Positions 1 to 10,024 are shown, counted from the stretch's first letter. The stretch is 64,000 bases of DNA from Brachynemurus nebulosus (GCA_035578155.1 JAPWDM010000049.1:620001-684000), one strand, 5' to 3'. Notes: a model not told the origin generated them from the sequence alone. Numbers and translations are program-made.

Positions 1-846
1 ATCAAGAGAGCCGAGCAACAACATCTGCTCAATAAACATCGCGACAAAGTTCACCAGGGTATGTTCTACCGTCATCTTGACAACCTTGGCCTTTCGAGCG
101 AACTCACTTGGGCTTTCTTGAGAGCTAATGGACTTAAATCGGAAACGGAGGGCTTTATCATGGCAGCTCAAGATGGAGTGTGGAACACTTTAACACACCA
201 AAAATATGTGATGGGTAATAAAGGGGTTTCGAGTACCTCGTGTCGGGCATGCAAAGCATACCCGGAAACCTTAATGCACCTGACTTCAGGTTGTTCTTAT
301 TATGCTAAATCCACCTATATCCATCGCCATAATGCAGCGTTGCGTGTGCTCTACTTTTATCTTCGTCATCATTACGAAGTTGACAAAACACCAGTCTTGC
401 CCTACGATCCTGCGGAAGTAGAATCCTTTGTTGCCAACCAAAAGTGCAAGATCTTTTGGAATATGCCGGTTGCAACTACCAGGCAATTGAACGCCAATAA
501 GCCTGATGTTGTGCTCCAAGATTTAACATCTCAGACTATGTATGTTATCGAGTTCTCTGCTCCGGCGGAAACTAACATAGTCGAAAAGGAGGAGCAAAAA
601 AGGATTAAATATCAAGATCTAATACATGAACTGCGACAACTGTACCCGGGCTATACTATCCGCTTGGTCGTACTTATAATCGGATGTCTGGGGGGTATGC
701 ATAACTCCTTTGTGCGCAATCTTAACATCATTCCGGCTTGTAGATCTCACGCCAACATGTTAGCGGCGTCAATGCAAAAAGCAGTTATTATCGGGACGCT
801 CCGCACGCTTCGGTCGCATGAGACGACTTTTTCCGGGAGTTCATGA
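1..846 (+). CDS. R4/Dong-clade non-LTR retrotransposon protein, C-terminal part (5' end outside window)
   Basis: The frame is open from base 1 (ATC AAG AGA...) and ends at TGA 844-846, so the visible part is the C-terminal ~281 residues of a larger protein; the ATG at 61 is internal. Seen: a CCHC cluster (CRAC, then H and C in PETLMHLTSGC) followed by a restriction-enzyme-like endonuclease signature (KPDVVLQD, then VIEFSAP, then KRIKYQD), i.e. the PD-(D/E)xK arrangement of R2/R4-type elements. The segment aligns by eye with the C-terminal third of the intact protein at 3984-8174 (shared ETEGF, PET..H...C, DKTP, MQKAVII), but differs enough to be another family and lacks that protein's long tail. 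Known for the family: this domain nicks target DNA for target-primed reverse transcription. No internal stop is seen; the reverse transcriptase lies upstream of the window. Confidence 0.85.
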   Translation: MKRAEQQHLLNKHRDKVHQGMFYRHLDNLGLSSELTWAFLRANGLKSETEGFIMAAQDGVWNTLTHQKYVMGNKGVSSTSCRACKAYPETLMHLTSGCSYYAKSTYIHRHNAALRVLYFYLRHHYEVDKTPVLPYDPAEVESFVANQKCKIFWNMPVATTRQLNANKPDVVLQDLTSQTMYVIEFSAPAETNIVEKEEQKRIKYQDLIHELRQLYPGYTIRLVVLIIGCLGGMHNSFVRNLNIIPACRSHANMLAASMQKAVIIGTLRTLRSHETTFSGSS

Positions 847-1100
847 ACACCTTTGAACCCCATGCCCCGTTTAGAGCGGGTCCTCGAACATCCATTGGAC
901 CTGCCCTCGAATCTCCCACTGTTATGGTTTCGCAGCGAGGTTCGGGGATTTATTAGGTAGGGAAGACCAGGAAGGGGATGCTGTATGACGGACATTACGT
1001 ACCTGACCTAGAAGTACCTGACCTGGTACGCTGCACGGACACTTTTTCCTCCGCCTGGGGGTTTTTGAAGTGCAGTCGCGTCGTTTACGTTAAACTTTCC

Positions 1101-1132
<32 letters not shown>
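847..1132 (+). mobile_element. 3' UTR and (TAA)n tail of the first R4/Dong-clade element
   Basis: About 250 bases of GC-richer, non-coding sequence follow the stop codon and end in an (ATA)n/(TAA)n run at 1101-1132. A short tandem duplication (GTACCTGACCT twice) lies near 1000-1030. A TAA-repeat tail is what Dong-type elements, which insert into TAA repeats, would show. Confidence 0.7.
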
Positions 1133-1591
1133 GGTGGTGAGGACACTTATAGCAGCTGTCCTTGGCACCCGTGAGGGATATTTATCCCCCATTGGTGTCA
1201 AGGAGGCTAAGGGTTCCAGGGGTAGTTTATGCGCAATACAGTAATCTTCGGATTCCATTAGCCTCTGACTACCCAAGATCGGCACCTTTCCTTCTCGAGG
1301 TACCACTGTTTTCACAAAAGATGCCGGATCAAAATTTTCGACGAGGACGAACGTCGTATGACCGACAGAGATATCCACCGTATGAGAGAAACACCACCGT
1401 CTGATTGTGCAATAGCTTCTCGCCCGGATGTCTGGCAACAGTTCGTGTGCGTTTAGTATCCGTATGTGTGTGATTTTCAAAGTCGTGAGTCGTGTTCCGT
1501 CCAGTCGATTGGTGATATTTTTATATTGTGATTTGTGTTGTTTTGTCTGTGATTTCGTGCTGTGATTCTGTTTTTTATTTGTTTTTAAATC

Positions 1592-1891
1592 TCATAGTGT
1601 CCCCTGGATGGTGCACTCCAGTGGACACAAAAGTGATAAAGTGATTGGTGTGTTATTGCGTTGATTTTTTGGCCCTGTGACTTCGACGGGTAGGAATGCG
1701 GTACTCGACGCACTCGTTCGCGTCATCCAGGCGTATGAGTCGACATCTGCCCGAACAGCTTGAGCGAGCTCGCTTAGTAAGGAGATGTCGTCTTCCCTCA
1801 TACGGATGCGAGCTTGAGCGTCCTGGAACTGCTTTTGCCCCGTCGGGGTCATAGGGACATAAGTCAGATATACTGTGATACTCTGTGGCAT
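1592..1891 (-). CDS. Unrecognised open reading frame antisense to the hairpin-rich copy A
   Basis: A 99-aa frame (open for ~14 more codons upstream to a TAG) with a balanced, protein-like composition (TGQKQFQDAQARIRM, DDISLLSELAQAV) and no low-complexity run. It stands out from the AT-rich shadow frames elsewhere. I recognise no domain. It could be a piece of another retroelement inserted in the opposite orientation, or chance openness in a GC-richer segment. No promoter or splice signals can be argued. Confidence 0.15.
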   Translation of the reverse strand: MPQSITVYLTYVPMTPTGQKQFQDAQARIRMREDDISLLSELAQAVRADVDSYAWMTRTSASSTAFLPVEVTGPKNQRNNTPITLSLLCPLECTIQGTL

Positions 1892-1970
1892 TGTCCCGTT
1901 CTCTGTAGCCTCGACTCGGACGAACGTGGCCTAGTCATCGTACCGGTCTCCCGTGTAGGTTGACCCCGAC

Positions 1971-2041
1971 ATCTGACAGAACAGCACATGTACCCAGTAA
2001 TCAGCTATCTGACAGAACAGTACATGTTGCTCAGTAATCAG
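1971..2041 (+). repeat. Tandem duplication of a ~35-bp unit
   Basis: Two adjacent units starting ATCTGACAGAACAG and ending CAGTAATCAG differ at a few positions. They lie inside the hairpin-rich copy A and are absent from copies B-D as far as I can see. Confidence 0.75.
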
Positions 2042-2755
2042 ATGTCACTGTCCCTACACGTGTGAGTTCCTAGGTGTTGACGAAGCCATTTCGGAATTGT
2101 CGAGACTATGGGGAGCGGAATCGTGTCACAGAGCAAGAAATTTTGAAAACTGTGACATTGTTGTTTTTGATTTTTAATAAGATTGATTTTAATTTGTTTT
2201 ATTTTAACGATGTACATTGAGGGCCTTTTCCACCCGAGGTGGTACATCAATTGTTGTTCTTATCTGTGATATTTTGTCGTGCCGCTGTAGGCTTGCTGTT
2301 GTGATCCTTCAGCGGTATCGTTTTTAACTACTTATTGCGGCACTGGTCGGTCTGTGGCTCCCCAGTGACGTAATAAGATTTCGCTTTTCCTGTGATATTT
2401 CTAGTCGGTATTTTCCACTCCGAGGCCCTTTACACCTCGGAGATTCATCGTTGGATTTCAGACCTTGGTGACCGGACGCTCTGGCTAGCCCTTAGCGTAC
2501 CGCCACCAAGGACTGTCCGTAGTTTTTAGGCCCTGGGATGGCAGGGCTCATCGTTGAATTTTAATATGTGTATGTTGTCCATTGTCTATTGCATTTATGT
2601 GTTCCTGTCTTTATGTGTTGTTTTTATCGTTACTGAGTTTTGGCGGCGCATGCCCTTAGTTGGCGATGCCGCCGGGTGCTGCTGACCGCGCCATCCACCG
2701 GCAGCAGTACCCCAATTTTAACAAAAAAAAAAAAAAAAAAAAAAATAATAATAAA

Positions 2756-3842
2756 GAGCCGGCGAGAAAGTGTGGCCCTGACGCGTTTACGCTTGGGCCA
2801 CACGGCGTTAACACATCGTCATCTTCTCGCCGGTGAGGATCAGCCAAGGTGCGCCGCCTGCGGGACGGCGCTAACCGTGAGGCATATAGTTGAGGAATGT
2901 GTAACCTTTGAGCCACTGCGCCAGAGGTTGCAGCTCCCGAATAATGTAGCCGACGCATTAAGTTATGATGCTGTCTCTGAAAGAAAGATGCTTGAATTTC
3001 TCCGAAATTCGCATCTTCTTCAGAGACTGTAGGGGCTTTACATCTCAGATTTTACAAGTCGTCTCGTTTTATCTCCCCCGATAGAATTTTAATTGCAGTC
3101 TATTTTAATCTTTGTGTTGAAAATGATATTGTGTTGTCCTATTTATTACCTATACCCTGTTCCAGCTGGTCTGGCAGGGTACTTTTAGTATTGTCGTTAT
3201 GCCACTAAGGGCCTTTACACCCTTAGTGGTACTGTTGTTATTTATACTTGTTATTTTGTTTTGTTATTGTTTTTTAACGATGTATCACCGAGGGCTCTTT
3301 ACACCCGAGGTGGTACATCAACTGTTTTTATTTATCTGTGATACTTTGTTATGCCGCTGTAGACCTGTTGTTATGGTTCTACAGCGGTATTGTTTTAACT
3401 CCTTATTGCTTCACTGGTCGGCCTGTGGCCTCCCAGTGACGCAATAAGTTTTATCTGTGATCTTCTACTGTGATAATGGTCTGTGATACTGTGTGTTTTC
3501 TAGTCGGTTCTCTCCACTCCGGGGACCTTTACACCTCGGACGGAGTTCCAGCGATGGCTTCCAGGCCTTGGTGACCGGACGCTCTGTCTAGTACTTATCG
3601 TACCGTCACCAAGGACTGTCCGCTCTTTTTTAAGCCCTGGGATGGCAGGGCCCATCGATGGATTTTATTATGTGTATGTTTTGTCCCTTGTCTATTGCAT
3701 TTATGTGTTCCTGTCTTTACGTGTTGTTTTTATTTTTACTGTTTGGCGGCGCATGCCCTTAGTAGGCGATGCCGCCGGGTGCTGCTGACCGCGCCATCCA
3801 CCGGCAGCAGTGCCCCAATTTTAACCAAAAAAAAAAAAAAAA

Positions 3843-3844
<2 letters not shown>
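2756..3844 (+). mobile_element. 5'-truncated I-type non-LTR retrotransposon, copy B
   Basis: It starts abruptly inside ORF2 (GAGCCGGCGAG) right after the A/TAA tail of copy A, runs through the end of ORF2 at 3032, then a ~790-bp 3' UTR holding about nine stem-loops, and ends in poly(A) 3827-3844 followed by (TAA)n. 5' truncation plus a 3' A-rich tail is the usual product of target-primed reverse transcription. The RNase H tie comes from copy C, which overlaps this copy and extends further 5'. I-factor-like elements are known to end in TAA repeats, which fits, but the clade call is inference. Confidence 0.75.
2757..3032 (+). pseudogene. C-terminal end of a non-LTR ORF2 (LTRLRLGHT zinc-finger region), copy B
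   Basis: About 91 residues: LTRLRLGHTALTHRHLL, then CAAC...H...C (CGTALTVRHIVEEC), the typical zinc-binding C-terminal end of ORF2 in RNase H-bearing insect non-LTR elements, ending LRNSHLLQRL-stop. All four zinc ligands are present here, unlike in copy C. It is only the last portion of the protein, so it cannot be functional. The frame happens to be open upstream through the poly(A) tract of copy A, which is fortuitous. Confidence 0.8.

Positions 3845-3893
<49 letters not shown>
3845..3893 (+). repeat. (TAA)n tract, insertion target of the Dong-like element
   Basis: About 16 TAA/AAT units between the A-tail of copy B and the first base of the full-length Dong-like element (CGCCCTGTGGG). Matching TAA units lie at that element's other end (8383-8401), which is the arrangement expected for insertion within a TAA microsatellite. 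Confidence 0.9.
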
Positions 3894-6800
3894 CGCCCTG
3901 TGGGTGGGGGCTTCACTTTGCAGAATTTGCCCACAGTAAGTCCTGCTTGTCGTAAAAGGCGACTAAAAGGACAACCCATTAGGATGGAAAACAGAAAAAA
4001 TAAGCCTCGGAAAAATGCCGCTGCCGGTGGAGCGACCGGGCGCATCAGGGTCACCACTGAATGTGACAGTTTAGATCGCGGTGACGACAGGCTGGGTTCT
4101 AGGCAGCCACCTGTCAGCTGTAACAACACCTTCAGCCAAAATACTACTGCCCTACTTACAGAGCCACCAACACCTTTGGCTCAGCCGACTTTAAGTGTTT
4201 CCTCGGAGCATCCTTTGGGGACCACTAAAGCTGGTAAGAAGCGTGTGCGTATGCAATGGACAGATGAACTGAATGAATTCATCGTACGCACATACTTCAA
4301 AGTTACTAGACTTGAAACGGACAAAACTGGTTACCGTACAAAATTACATCAAGAGTTCGCGCACAGCTACCCTCACCTAAGTCGCGTTACTGAACAGAGA
4401 CTGGCAGACCAAAAACGTGTCATTTTTACCAATAACCTCATCCCTTCCTCCCTCATAAACACCATTAAAACACAGGTCGCACATCAATTTGCTCAAAATG
4501 AAGAAAGTCAGGACGACGGCCCACCAGAAATGGAGAGCCCCACACAAAACGACACTCAACAACTTGTCGATAATGAGCCTGACCACCATGAGACAGCAGT
4601 AAATGACACCCTACTGCAAAAGATCGAACTGGAATTTAACACAGCGCTTACTGAATTTGAAGGGACGGACCCCACACATAGGTACTTGTTGCCTAAACAA
4701 CACACCTCACGTAGATTGGCTGAGATCGTTGAGATATTAAATAACATAATACTGCCTCAACACTTGCAAACTTGTGACAATTTTATCGAGTTACACACAG
4801 CTATCTACTGTGGAGCCGTTGCAGCAATACGTTGTAACGGGTCCGATGTAACACCACCTGTAGCGCACAACTCGAAGGAACACAAAACCCCTGCCTGGGA
4901 AACACGATTGAATAAACGCATCAGCACCATCCGATGCAACCTCGGCAGGATCACCCAATACCAACAGGGTACGAGGTCCAAACGGCTCAACAAATATATA
5001 CACGACATATTACACAAACACACAGTACACACACAATACGAGGAACCCAATAAAACACTCACAGAGATCAGAGATACGCTTCACCAAAAATTAACAGCAC
5101 TAGCGAAGCGCTTACGAAGATATAAGACCAGTACTGAACGCAGACGACAAAACCAAGCGTTCAGCAGAAACGAGAGACGGTTTTATCAGTCTCTAACGAA
5201 CACGGTAACTGACAGTAATGGTCTACCGGAGAAGAGCGCACTCCATAGTTTCTGGGCGAATATATGGTCCAACACCATTGACCATAATGATAAAGCCAGC
5301 TGGATCAATACAGAGTGCAGGAATAATGAACATCTTCCGGAGATGCCCTATACGGACATTACTACAGAGGACGTCTCCAGAGCTTTACAGAGATCGCATA
5401 ACTGGAAGGCACCTGGCATCGATAACATACAAAACTACTGGCTCAAACACTTTACAACAACACACAAGTACCTCGCTGAACAATTCACATTATTTATAAG
5501 AACACCAAACCTGACACCGAAGTTCCTAACGCAGGGTATCACATACATGAAATCTAAAAACAGTGATACAAAAAATCCTGCGAATTATAGGCCTATCACC
5601 TGCTTGCCTACAGTGTATAAGATTTTGACGTCCTGTCTGGCAGAAAAAATCAATGAGCATTGTCAGATTAACACCATACTGACAGAAGAACAAAAGGGAT
5701 GTCGAAAGAGGTCACAAGGCTGCAAAGAGCAGCTTCTGATTGACTCCGTAGTACTGGAACAAGCGAAAGGGAGACAACGTAACCTGTACACAGCGTTTAT
5801 TGATTACAAAAAGGCATTTGATTCGGTCCCGCACTCCTGGTTACGGAGAGTATTGGAGCTGTATAAAATACACCCAAGTATCGTGAACTTTCTTGGAACG
5901 ATCATGTCCGATTGGCGAACGACCTTACATTTGAGTATTGGTAATGAAAAAACAGCAAGCGACCTTATTCAAGTAAGACGCGGCATATTCCAAGGCGACT
6001 CATTGAGTCCATTATGGTTTTGTCTCGCAATGAATCCACTTTCTCGCCTGTTAAATGAAACCAAATACGGTTACAATGTAGGTACGCAAACGAATTCGCG
6101 CCATACCATCTCACATCTGATGTATATGGATGATATTAAGATCTATGCAGCTACTAAACATCAATTACAGCAGCTGCTGGGACTTTCCAACGAGGTTTCG
6201 CGAGACCTCTGTATGGAGTTCGGAATCGATAAATGTCGAACACAATGTCGTTCTGGAGGAAAACGAGATGCGGTCGCATTCGAACTCGAACCAGAGTCTG
6301 TTATGCAGCCCATGGACGAGGGAGAGTCGTATCGGTATCTCGGATTCAATCAGGACGAACGTATAGATCACAGCGCTGTAAAACAACACCTGATGCAGCA
6401 ATACCTAACGCGTGTACGGAGATTACTGAACACCCACCTTGATGGAAAAAAAACCATCAAAGCAATTAACACCTACGCAGTTCCGGTGCTAACGTACTCA
6501 TTTGGGGTAATCAAATGGACGCCTACGGACTTGACAAACATCGAGATCAAGACCCGCGTCCTTATGACCAAATACCGAATTCATCATCCCAAAGCAGCGA
6601 TAGAACGATTGACGCTGCCAAGAGCCGAAGGGGGTCGGGGTCTTATAGACATAAGGAACACGCATAATAAACAGGTTCATAACTTGCGAGAATACTTTTA
6701 CACCAAAACACACACATCACACTTACACAATGCAATAATCCAAGCCGACAAGGCATACACACCATTAAACCTCTCACACACAGAAATGCCAGATAGTTTT

Positions 6801-8401
6801 TGCCCATTGGTCACGAAGGAGGACAAAATCCAGCAATGGATGCGCAAGCCTCTACATGGGAGACATCCACATGACCTTAACCAGAGTAACGTCAACAAAG
6901 CAGCGTCGCACGCCTGGTTGAGTCAAGGAAGTCTTTTCCCGGAGACTGAAGGATTCATGCTGGCTATACAAGATCAAGTAATTCATACAAAGAATTACTC
7001 AAAATACATACTTCGTGACTCGTCAATAACATCTGACTTATGCCGGAGATGCCATTCCAAACCCGAAACGATCCAACACATCACAGCTGCCTGTACTCAG
7101 CTCGCTCAGTCCGAATATAAACACCGTCATGACCAGGTTGGCAAAATTATATATCAGAAACTAGCGGTTAAGCACCACCTTATAACCGATAAAACCCCTT
7201 ACTACAAGCTCACACCAAAAGTAGTAGCGGAGAATGACTCCTGTAGACTTTACTGGGATCGGTCGATTATTACAGATAAAACCATAAATCATAATCGACC
7301 AGATATCACCTTCGTAATGAAACAAACTAAGACCACCTATCTGATCGACATTGCGGTTCCGAATACACATAACTTACAAAAAACACACGCAGTTAAATTG
7401 GAGAAATACACTGACCTCGCAGCCGAAATAAAACAACAATGGCGAATGGAACATGTCTACATTGTTCCAATAGTACTCAGTGCCACCGGGGTCATTCCAC
7501 ACACACTACACAATAGCTTGAGCCTCTTGGGTCTCCCAAAGTACACATATGTCACTATGCAAAAGGCAGTGATCATAAACACATGTCGTATAGTACGGAA
7601 GTTCCTCAGTAATACGAATCCGACTGCGATATGTGAAAGCACAAGATCTGCTTGTACTCCATCTGAGCCATCTACAGTGAGTGAACAACACACTGACACT
7701 CATCTTACAGACACACAACACACATACATAAACACACAATACGCTAACACTGAAACGCAAACACCTAACACACATACAGATCCAGATTCGTCTGATGGAG
7801 AGGGAGGATCGACCAACTGCCGCACTGTCACTGTTACCGCTCTGGTGCACAATCCTCCCCAACTCAATAACACACAAGGTCCGTCAACCTCTGTACCATC
7901 TAAACGCGCAATTCCAGGAACACCCGATCTTAATGAGCAATTTGATGAACCAGAACACATTTACACCAAGAAACGAAAAATAGAACGACACATCCACACA
8001 CATACACGAACACACACACAAACACAAACAGTCCTTTCCCTTCCCTCTGTCCCTAATCCTCCCTATTCTCTGAGGACACGAAAACGAACTAGGCATTCAC
8101 AGCCGTCTGTCATTGAGCCAACATCTACGCTCCCACAAAAGTCTCGTCGTACGAACCAGTGTACACTAAAATAGACGCATAACACCTCGTTTCAAGCAAC
8201 AACAACAACAATATAAGGAGTGATGTGACAAACCCGTCCGTGAATGTACTACGGTACTTTTACGGATTGGTTTGGCATATTACCCTTCCACAGAGCCTAA
8301 TACCTTGCATAATGCCGGTATAGGTGAATGTTACCCAGTACTGTCCTACTGAGTAGTGAGCGCCAGGTTGGCGTAAAAGTCTATAATAATAATAATAATA
8401 T
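3894..8401 (+). mobile_element. Full-length Dong-like (R4 clade) non-LTR retrotransposon
   Basis: About 4.5 kb, starting with a GC-rich leader that contains a small stem (TTGTCGTAAAAGGCGAC), a single long ORF, a ~210-bp 3' UTR ending GTAAAAGTCT and a (TAA)n tail. It is bracketed by TAA repeats. Known: Dong of Bombyx mori is an R4-clade element with one ORF and a restriction-like endonuclease that inserts into TAA repeats. A truncated second copy of the same family at 11103-11442 shares the same 3' end, with about six differences over ~210 bp of UTR, implying recent activity. Confidence 0.85.
3984..8174 (+). CDS. Dong-like retrotransposon polyprotein: Myb-like, reverse transcriptase, CCHC, restriction-like endonuclease
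   Basis: An intact 1,396-codon frame from ATG 3984 (the frame is also open upstream to 3894 and into the TAA tract, so a non-ATG start cannot be excluded). Order of domains: a Lys/Arg-rich N-terminus; a Myb/SANT-like block around W92 to ~150; a central region rich in Lys/Arg/Thr; reverse transcriptase from ~470, with WKAPGIDNI at 474, FIDYKKAFDSVPH (first catalytic Asp 607), GIFQGDSLSPL at 667, YMDD at 714-717 and YRYLGF at 783; a CCHC finger C1020-C1023-H1032-C1037; an endonuclease with RPD 1105-1107, Asp1122 and KLEKY 1138-1142. A ~185-residue Thr/His/Gln-rich tail with basic clusters (TKKRKIERH, RTRKRTRH) follows and is unusual. Role by family: a nuclear enzyme that nicks TAA target DNA and reverse-transcribes its own RNA. 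No stop or frameshift is seen. Confidence 0.9.
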   Translation: MENRKNKPRKNAAAGGATGRIRVTTECDSLDRGDDRLGSRQPPVSCNNTFSQNTTALLTEPPTPLAQPTLSVSSEHPLGTTKAGKKRVRMQWTDELNEFIVRTYFKVTRLETDKTGYRTKLHQEFAHSYPHLSRVTEQRLADQKRVIFTNNLIPSSLINTIKTQVAHQFAQNEESQDDGPPEMESPTQNDTQQLVDNEPDHHETAVNDTLLQKIELEFNTALTEFEGTDPTHRYLLPKQHTSRRLAEIVEILNNIILPQHLQTCDNFIELHTAIYCGAVAAIRCNGSDVTPPVAHNSKEHKTPAWETRLNKRISTIRCNLGRITQYQQGTRSKRLNKYIHDILHKHTVHTQYEEPNKTLTEIRDTLHQKLTALAKRLRRYKTSTERRRQNQAFSRNERRFYQSLTNTVTDSNGLPEKSALHSFWANIWSNTIDHNDKASWINTECRNNEHLPEMPYTDITTEDVSRALQRSHNWKAPGIDNIQNYWLKHFTTTHKYLAEQFTLFIRTPNLTPKFLTQGITYMKSKNSDTKNPANYRPITCLPTVYKILTSCLAEKINEHCQINTILTEEQKGCRKRSQGCKEQLLIDSVVLEQAKGRQRNLYTAFIDYKKAFDSVPHSWLRRVLELYKIHPSIVNFLGTIMSDWRTTLHLSIGNEKTASDLIQVRRGIFQGDSLSPLWFCLAMNPLSRLLNETKYGYNVGTQTNSRHTISHLMYMDDIKIYAATKHQLQQLLGLSNEVSRDLCMEFGIDKCRTQCRSGGKRDAVAFELEPESVMQPMDEGESYRYLGFNQDERIDHSAVKQHLMQQYLTRVRRLLNTHLDGKKTIKAINTYAVPVLTYSFGVIKWTPTDLTNIEIKTRVLMTKYRIHHPKAAIERLTLPRAEGGRGLIDIRNTHNKQVHNLREYFYTKTHTSHLHNAIIQADKAYTPLNLSHTEMPDSFCPLVTKEDKIQQWMRKPLHGRHPHDLNQSNVNKAASHAWLSQGSLFPETEGFMLAIQDQVIHTKNYSKYILRDSSITSDLCRRCHSKPETIQHITAACTQLAQSEYKHRHDQVGKIIYQKLAVKHHLITDKTPYYKLTPKVVAENDSCRLYWDRSIITDKTINHNRPDITFVMKQTKTTYLIDIAVPNTHNLQKTHAVKLEKYTDLAAEIKQQWRMEHVYIVPIVLSATGVIPHTLHNSLSLLGLPKYTYVTMQKAVIINTCRIVRKFLSNTNPTAICESTRSACTPSEPSTVSEQHTDTHLTDTQHTYINTQYANTETQTPNTHTDPDSSDGEGGSTNCRTVTVTALVHNPPQLNNTQGPSTSVPSKRAIPGTPDLNEQFDEPEHIYTKKRKIERHIHTHTRTHTQTQTVLSLPSVPNPPYSLRTRKRTRHSQPSVIEPTSTLPQKSRRTNQCTLK

Positions 8402-9219
8402 TCCCGCTTTTATGAGATCATAAGCGAACTTGACTCTCTACGCGTATACACAGATGGTTCCAAAACAGCTACGGGTGTGGGAAGTGCCATCGTCATTCGT
8501 AACGATCCTCACGCTTGGACACTTTCTCCCCAGGCCACTGTGTATACTGCGGAATTATTTGCGTTTTTTCAAACCCTGCGATTCTGTCAAACATCCGAAG
8601 ACAGCGCATTTCTCATTTGTTCCGACTCGTTGAGCGCGTTGCAAGCGATCTGCCACTCTCATACCATCGATCCACTGATCTCTACATGCTTCGCCAAAAG
8701 TCTATCACCTTCTTTTGGATTCCCGGACATGTAGGGATACCTGGCAATGAACTCGCCGACCAGGCAGCACGCCACGCAGCCGAAGTCGGTGAGCCACAGG
8801 ACATTGCCATTCGCCCAGAGGATCTGAGAGTGTGCATTAGATCTGCGGTCGACCAGAAATGGCAACGTGAGTGGAACAACCTCACGGTGAAACTCAAACA
8901 GGTGAAACCTGAGGTCAGAAGAACTCCGGCACCTGTAAATCTGAGCCGGCGAGAGAGTGTGGCCCTAACGCGTTTACGCTTGGGCCACACGGCGTTAACA
9001 CATCGTCATCTTCTCGCCGGTGAGGATCAGCCAAGGTGCGCCGCCTGCGGGACGGCGCTGACCGTGAGGCATATAATTGAGGAATATGTAGCCCTTGAGC
9101 CATTGCGCCAAAGGCTGCAGCTCCCGAATAATGTAGCCAAAGCTCTTGCTTATGATGCTGCCTCTGAAAGAAAGATGCTCGAATTTCTCCGAAATTCGCA
9201 TCTTCTTCAGAGGCTTTAG
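8402..9219 (+). pseudogene. RNase H and C-terminal zinc region of non-LTR ORF2, copy C, frameshifted
   Basis: The frame from 8402 gives YTDGSKTATGVGSA, then YTAELFAF and CSDSLSAL, i.e. the first three acidic residues (D, E, D) of an RNase HI fold. Near 8675-8695 the frame changes and the second frame gives ITFFWIPGHVGIPGNELAD, with the last catalytic Asp, then LTRLRLGHT and CAAC...H. The fourth zinc ligand seen in copy B is Tyr here (EEY rather than EEC, a G-to-A change). One frameshift plus 5' truncation make it a pseudogene. By family, the domain removes RNA template during retrotransposition. RNase H in a non-LTR element points to the I superfamily; the exact clade is uncertain. Confidence 0.85.
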
Positions 9220-10024
9220 GTGCATTACATCTCTTAATTTTATTCAAAGTCGTCTCTTGACTCTCCCCGACAGTAAATTTTATCTCCCAGCGATTTTAAT
9301 TTATGTGTTTCAAAATTTTTGTGAGTGTTTTATTTATTAACGATACCCTGTTCCAGCTGGTCTGGCAGGGTACTTTTAGTCCTTTGTTATGCCACTAAGG
9401 GCCTTTACACCCTTAGTGATACTGTTGTCATTTATACATGTCTTCTGTTTTGTTATTGTTTTTTAGCGATGTACTACCGAGGGCCTTTTACACCCGAGGT
9501 AGTACATCATTTGTTTTCTTTTTCTGTGATACTTTGTTATGCCGCTGTGGGCCTGTTGTTATGGCTCCACAGCGATATTGTTTTAACTCCTTATTGCTTC
9601 ACTGGTCGGCCTGCGGCTTCCCAGTGACGCAATAAGTTTTATCTGTGATACCTTTAGTGAGATTTTTTCTAGTCGTTTGTGTGTTTCTAGTCTGGTTCCT
9701 CGACCCCGGGGCCCTTTACACCCCGAGGGGAGTCGCGGCGATGGTCTTCAGGCCTTGGTGACCGGACGCTTTGTCTAGTACTTATCGTACCGTCACCAAG
9801 GACTGTCCGCTTCTTTTAAGCCCTGGGATGGCAGGGCCCATCGTTGGTTTTTTATTTGTGTATGTTTGTCCGTTGTCTATTGCATTTATGTGTTCCTGTC
9901 TATTTTGTGTATGTTTTTATTTTTACTGTTTATGGCGGCGCATGCCCTTAGTTGGCGATGCCGCCGGGTGCTGCTGACCGCGCCTTCCACCGGCAGCATT
10001 ACCCCAATTTTAACTAAAAAAAAA
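8402..10024 (+). mobile_element. 5'-truncated I-type non-LTR retrotransposon, copy C
   Basis: It begins inside the RNase H domain immediately after the TAA tail of the Dong-like element, ends ORF2 at 9219, continues through the hairpin-rich 3' UTR (stems near 9388-9422, 9467-9510, 9538-9575, 9588-9636, 9690-9736, 9748-9810, 9936-9998) and an A-rich tail at ~10016-10030, then (TAA)n. It is the longest coding remnant of this family in the window. Its downstream part is the same sequence as copies B and D with scattered differences. Confidence 0.8.

Larger units (their letters stand above)
1133..2754 (+). mobile_element. Hairpin-rich retrotransposon 3' UTR, copy A, with poly(A)/(TAA) tail
   Basis: The segment shares a series of inverted repeats with the copies ending at 3844, 10024 and 11102: a GATGTAC...GTACATC stem (~2209-2253), a CCGCTG...CAGCGG stem (~2280-2320), a CACTGG...CCAGTG stem, a CCTTGGTGAC...CACCAAGG stem and a terminal pair (GGCGGC...GCCGCC, then GCTGCTG...CAGCAG) just before the A-tail at 2723-2745. 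Short TGTGAT spacers recur between the stems. The 5' part (1133-2000) has additional stems (CCTTGGCACC...GGTGTCAAGG near 1160) not seen in the other copies. No coding domain is recognised on the plus strand. I infer a truncated or rearranged copy of the same non-LTR family as copies B-D. Confidence 0.6.

Noticed and set aside
2656..2958. Minus-strand frame across copy B and similar shadows at 8682-9247
   Set aside because: Reverse-strand shadows of the ORF2 remnants and poly(A) tract.
3900..3983. GTG at 3900 as start of the Dong-like protein
   Set aside because: The frame is open further upstream into the TAA tract and GTG starts are not expected in a eukaryote; ATG 3984 is the first in-frame ATG, though the real start is untested.
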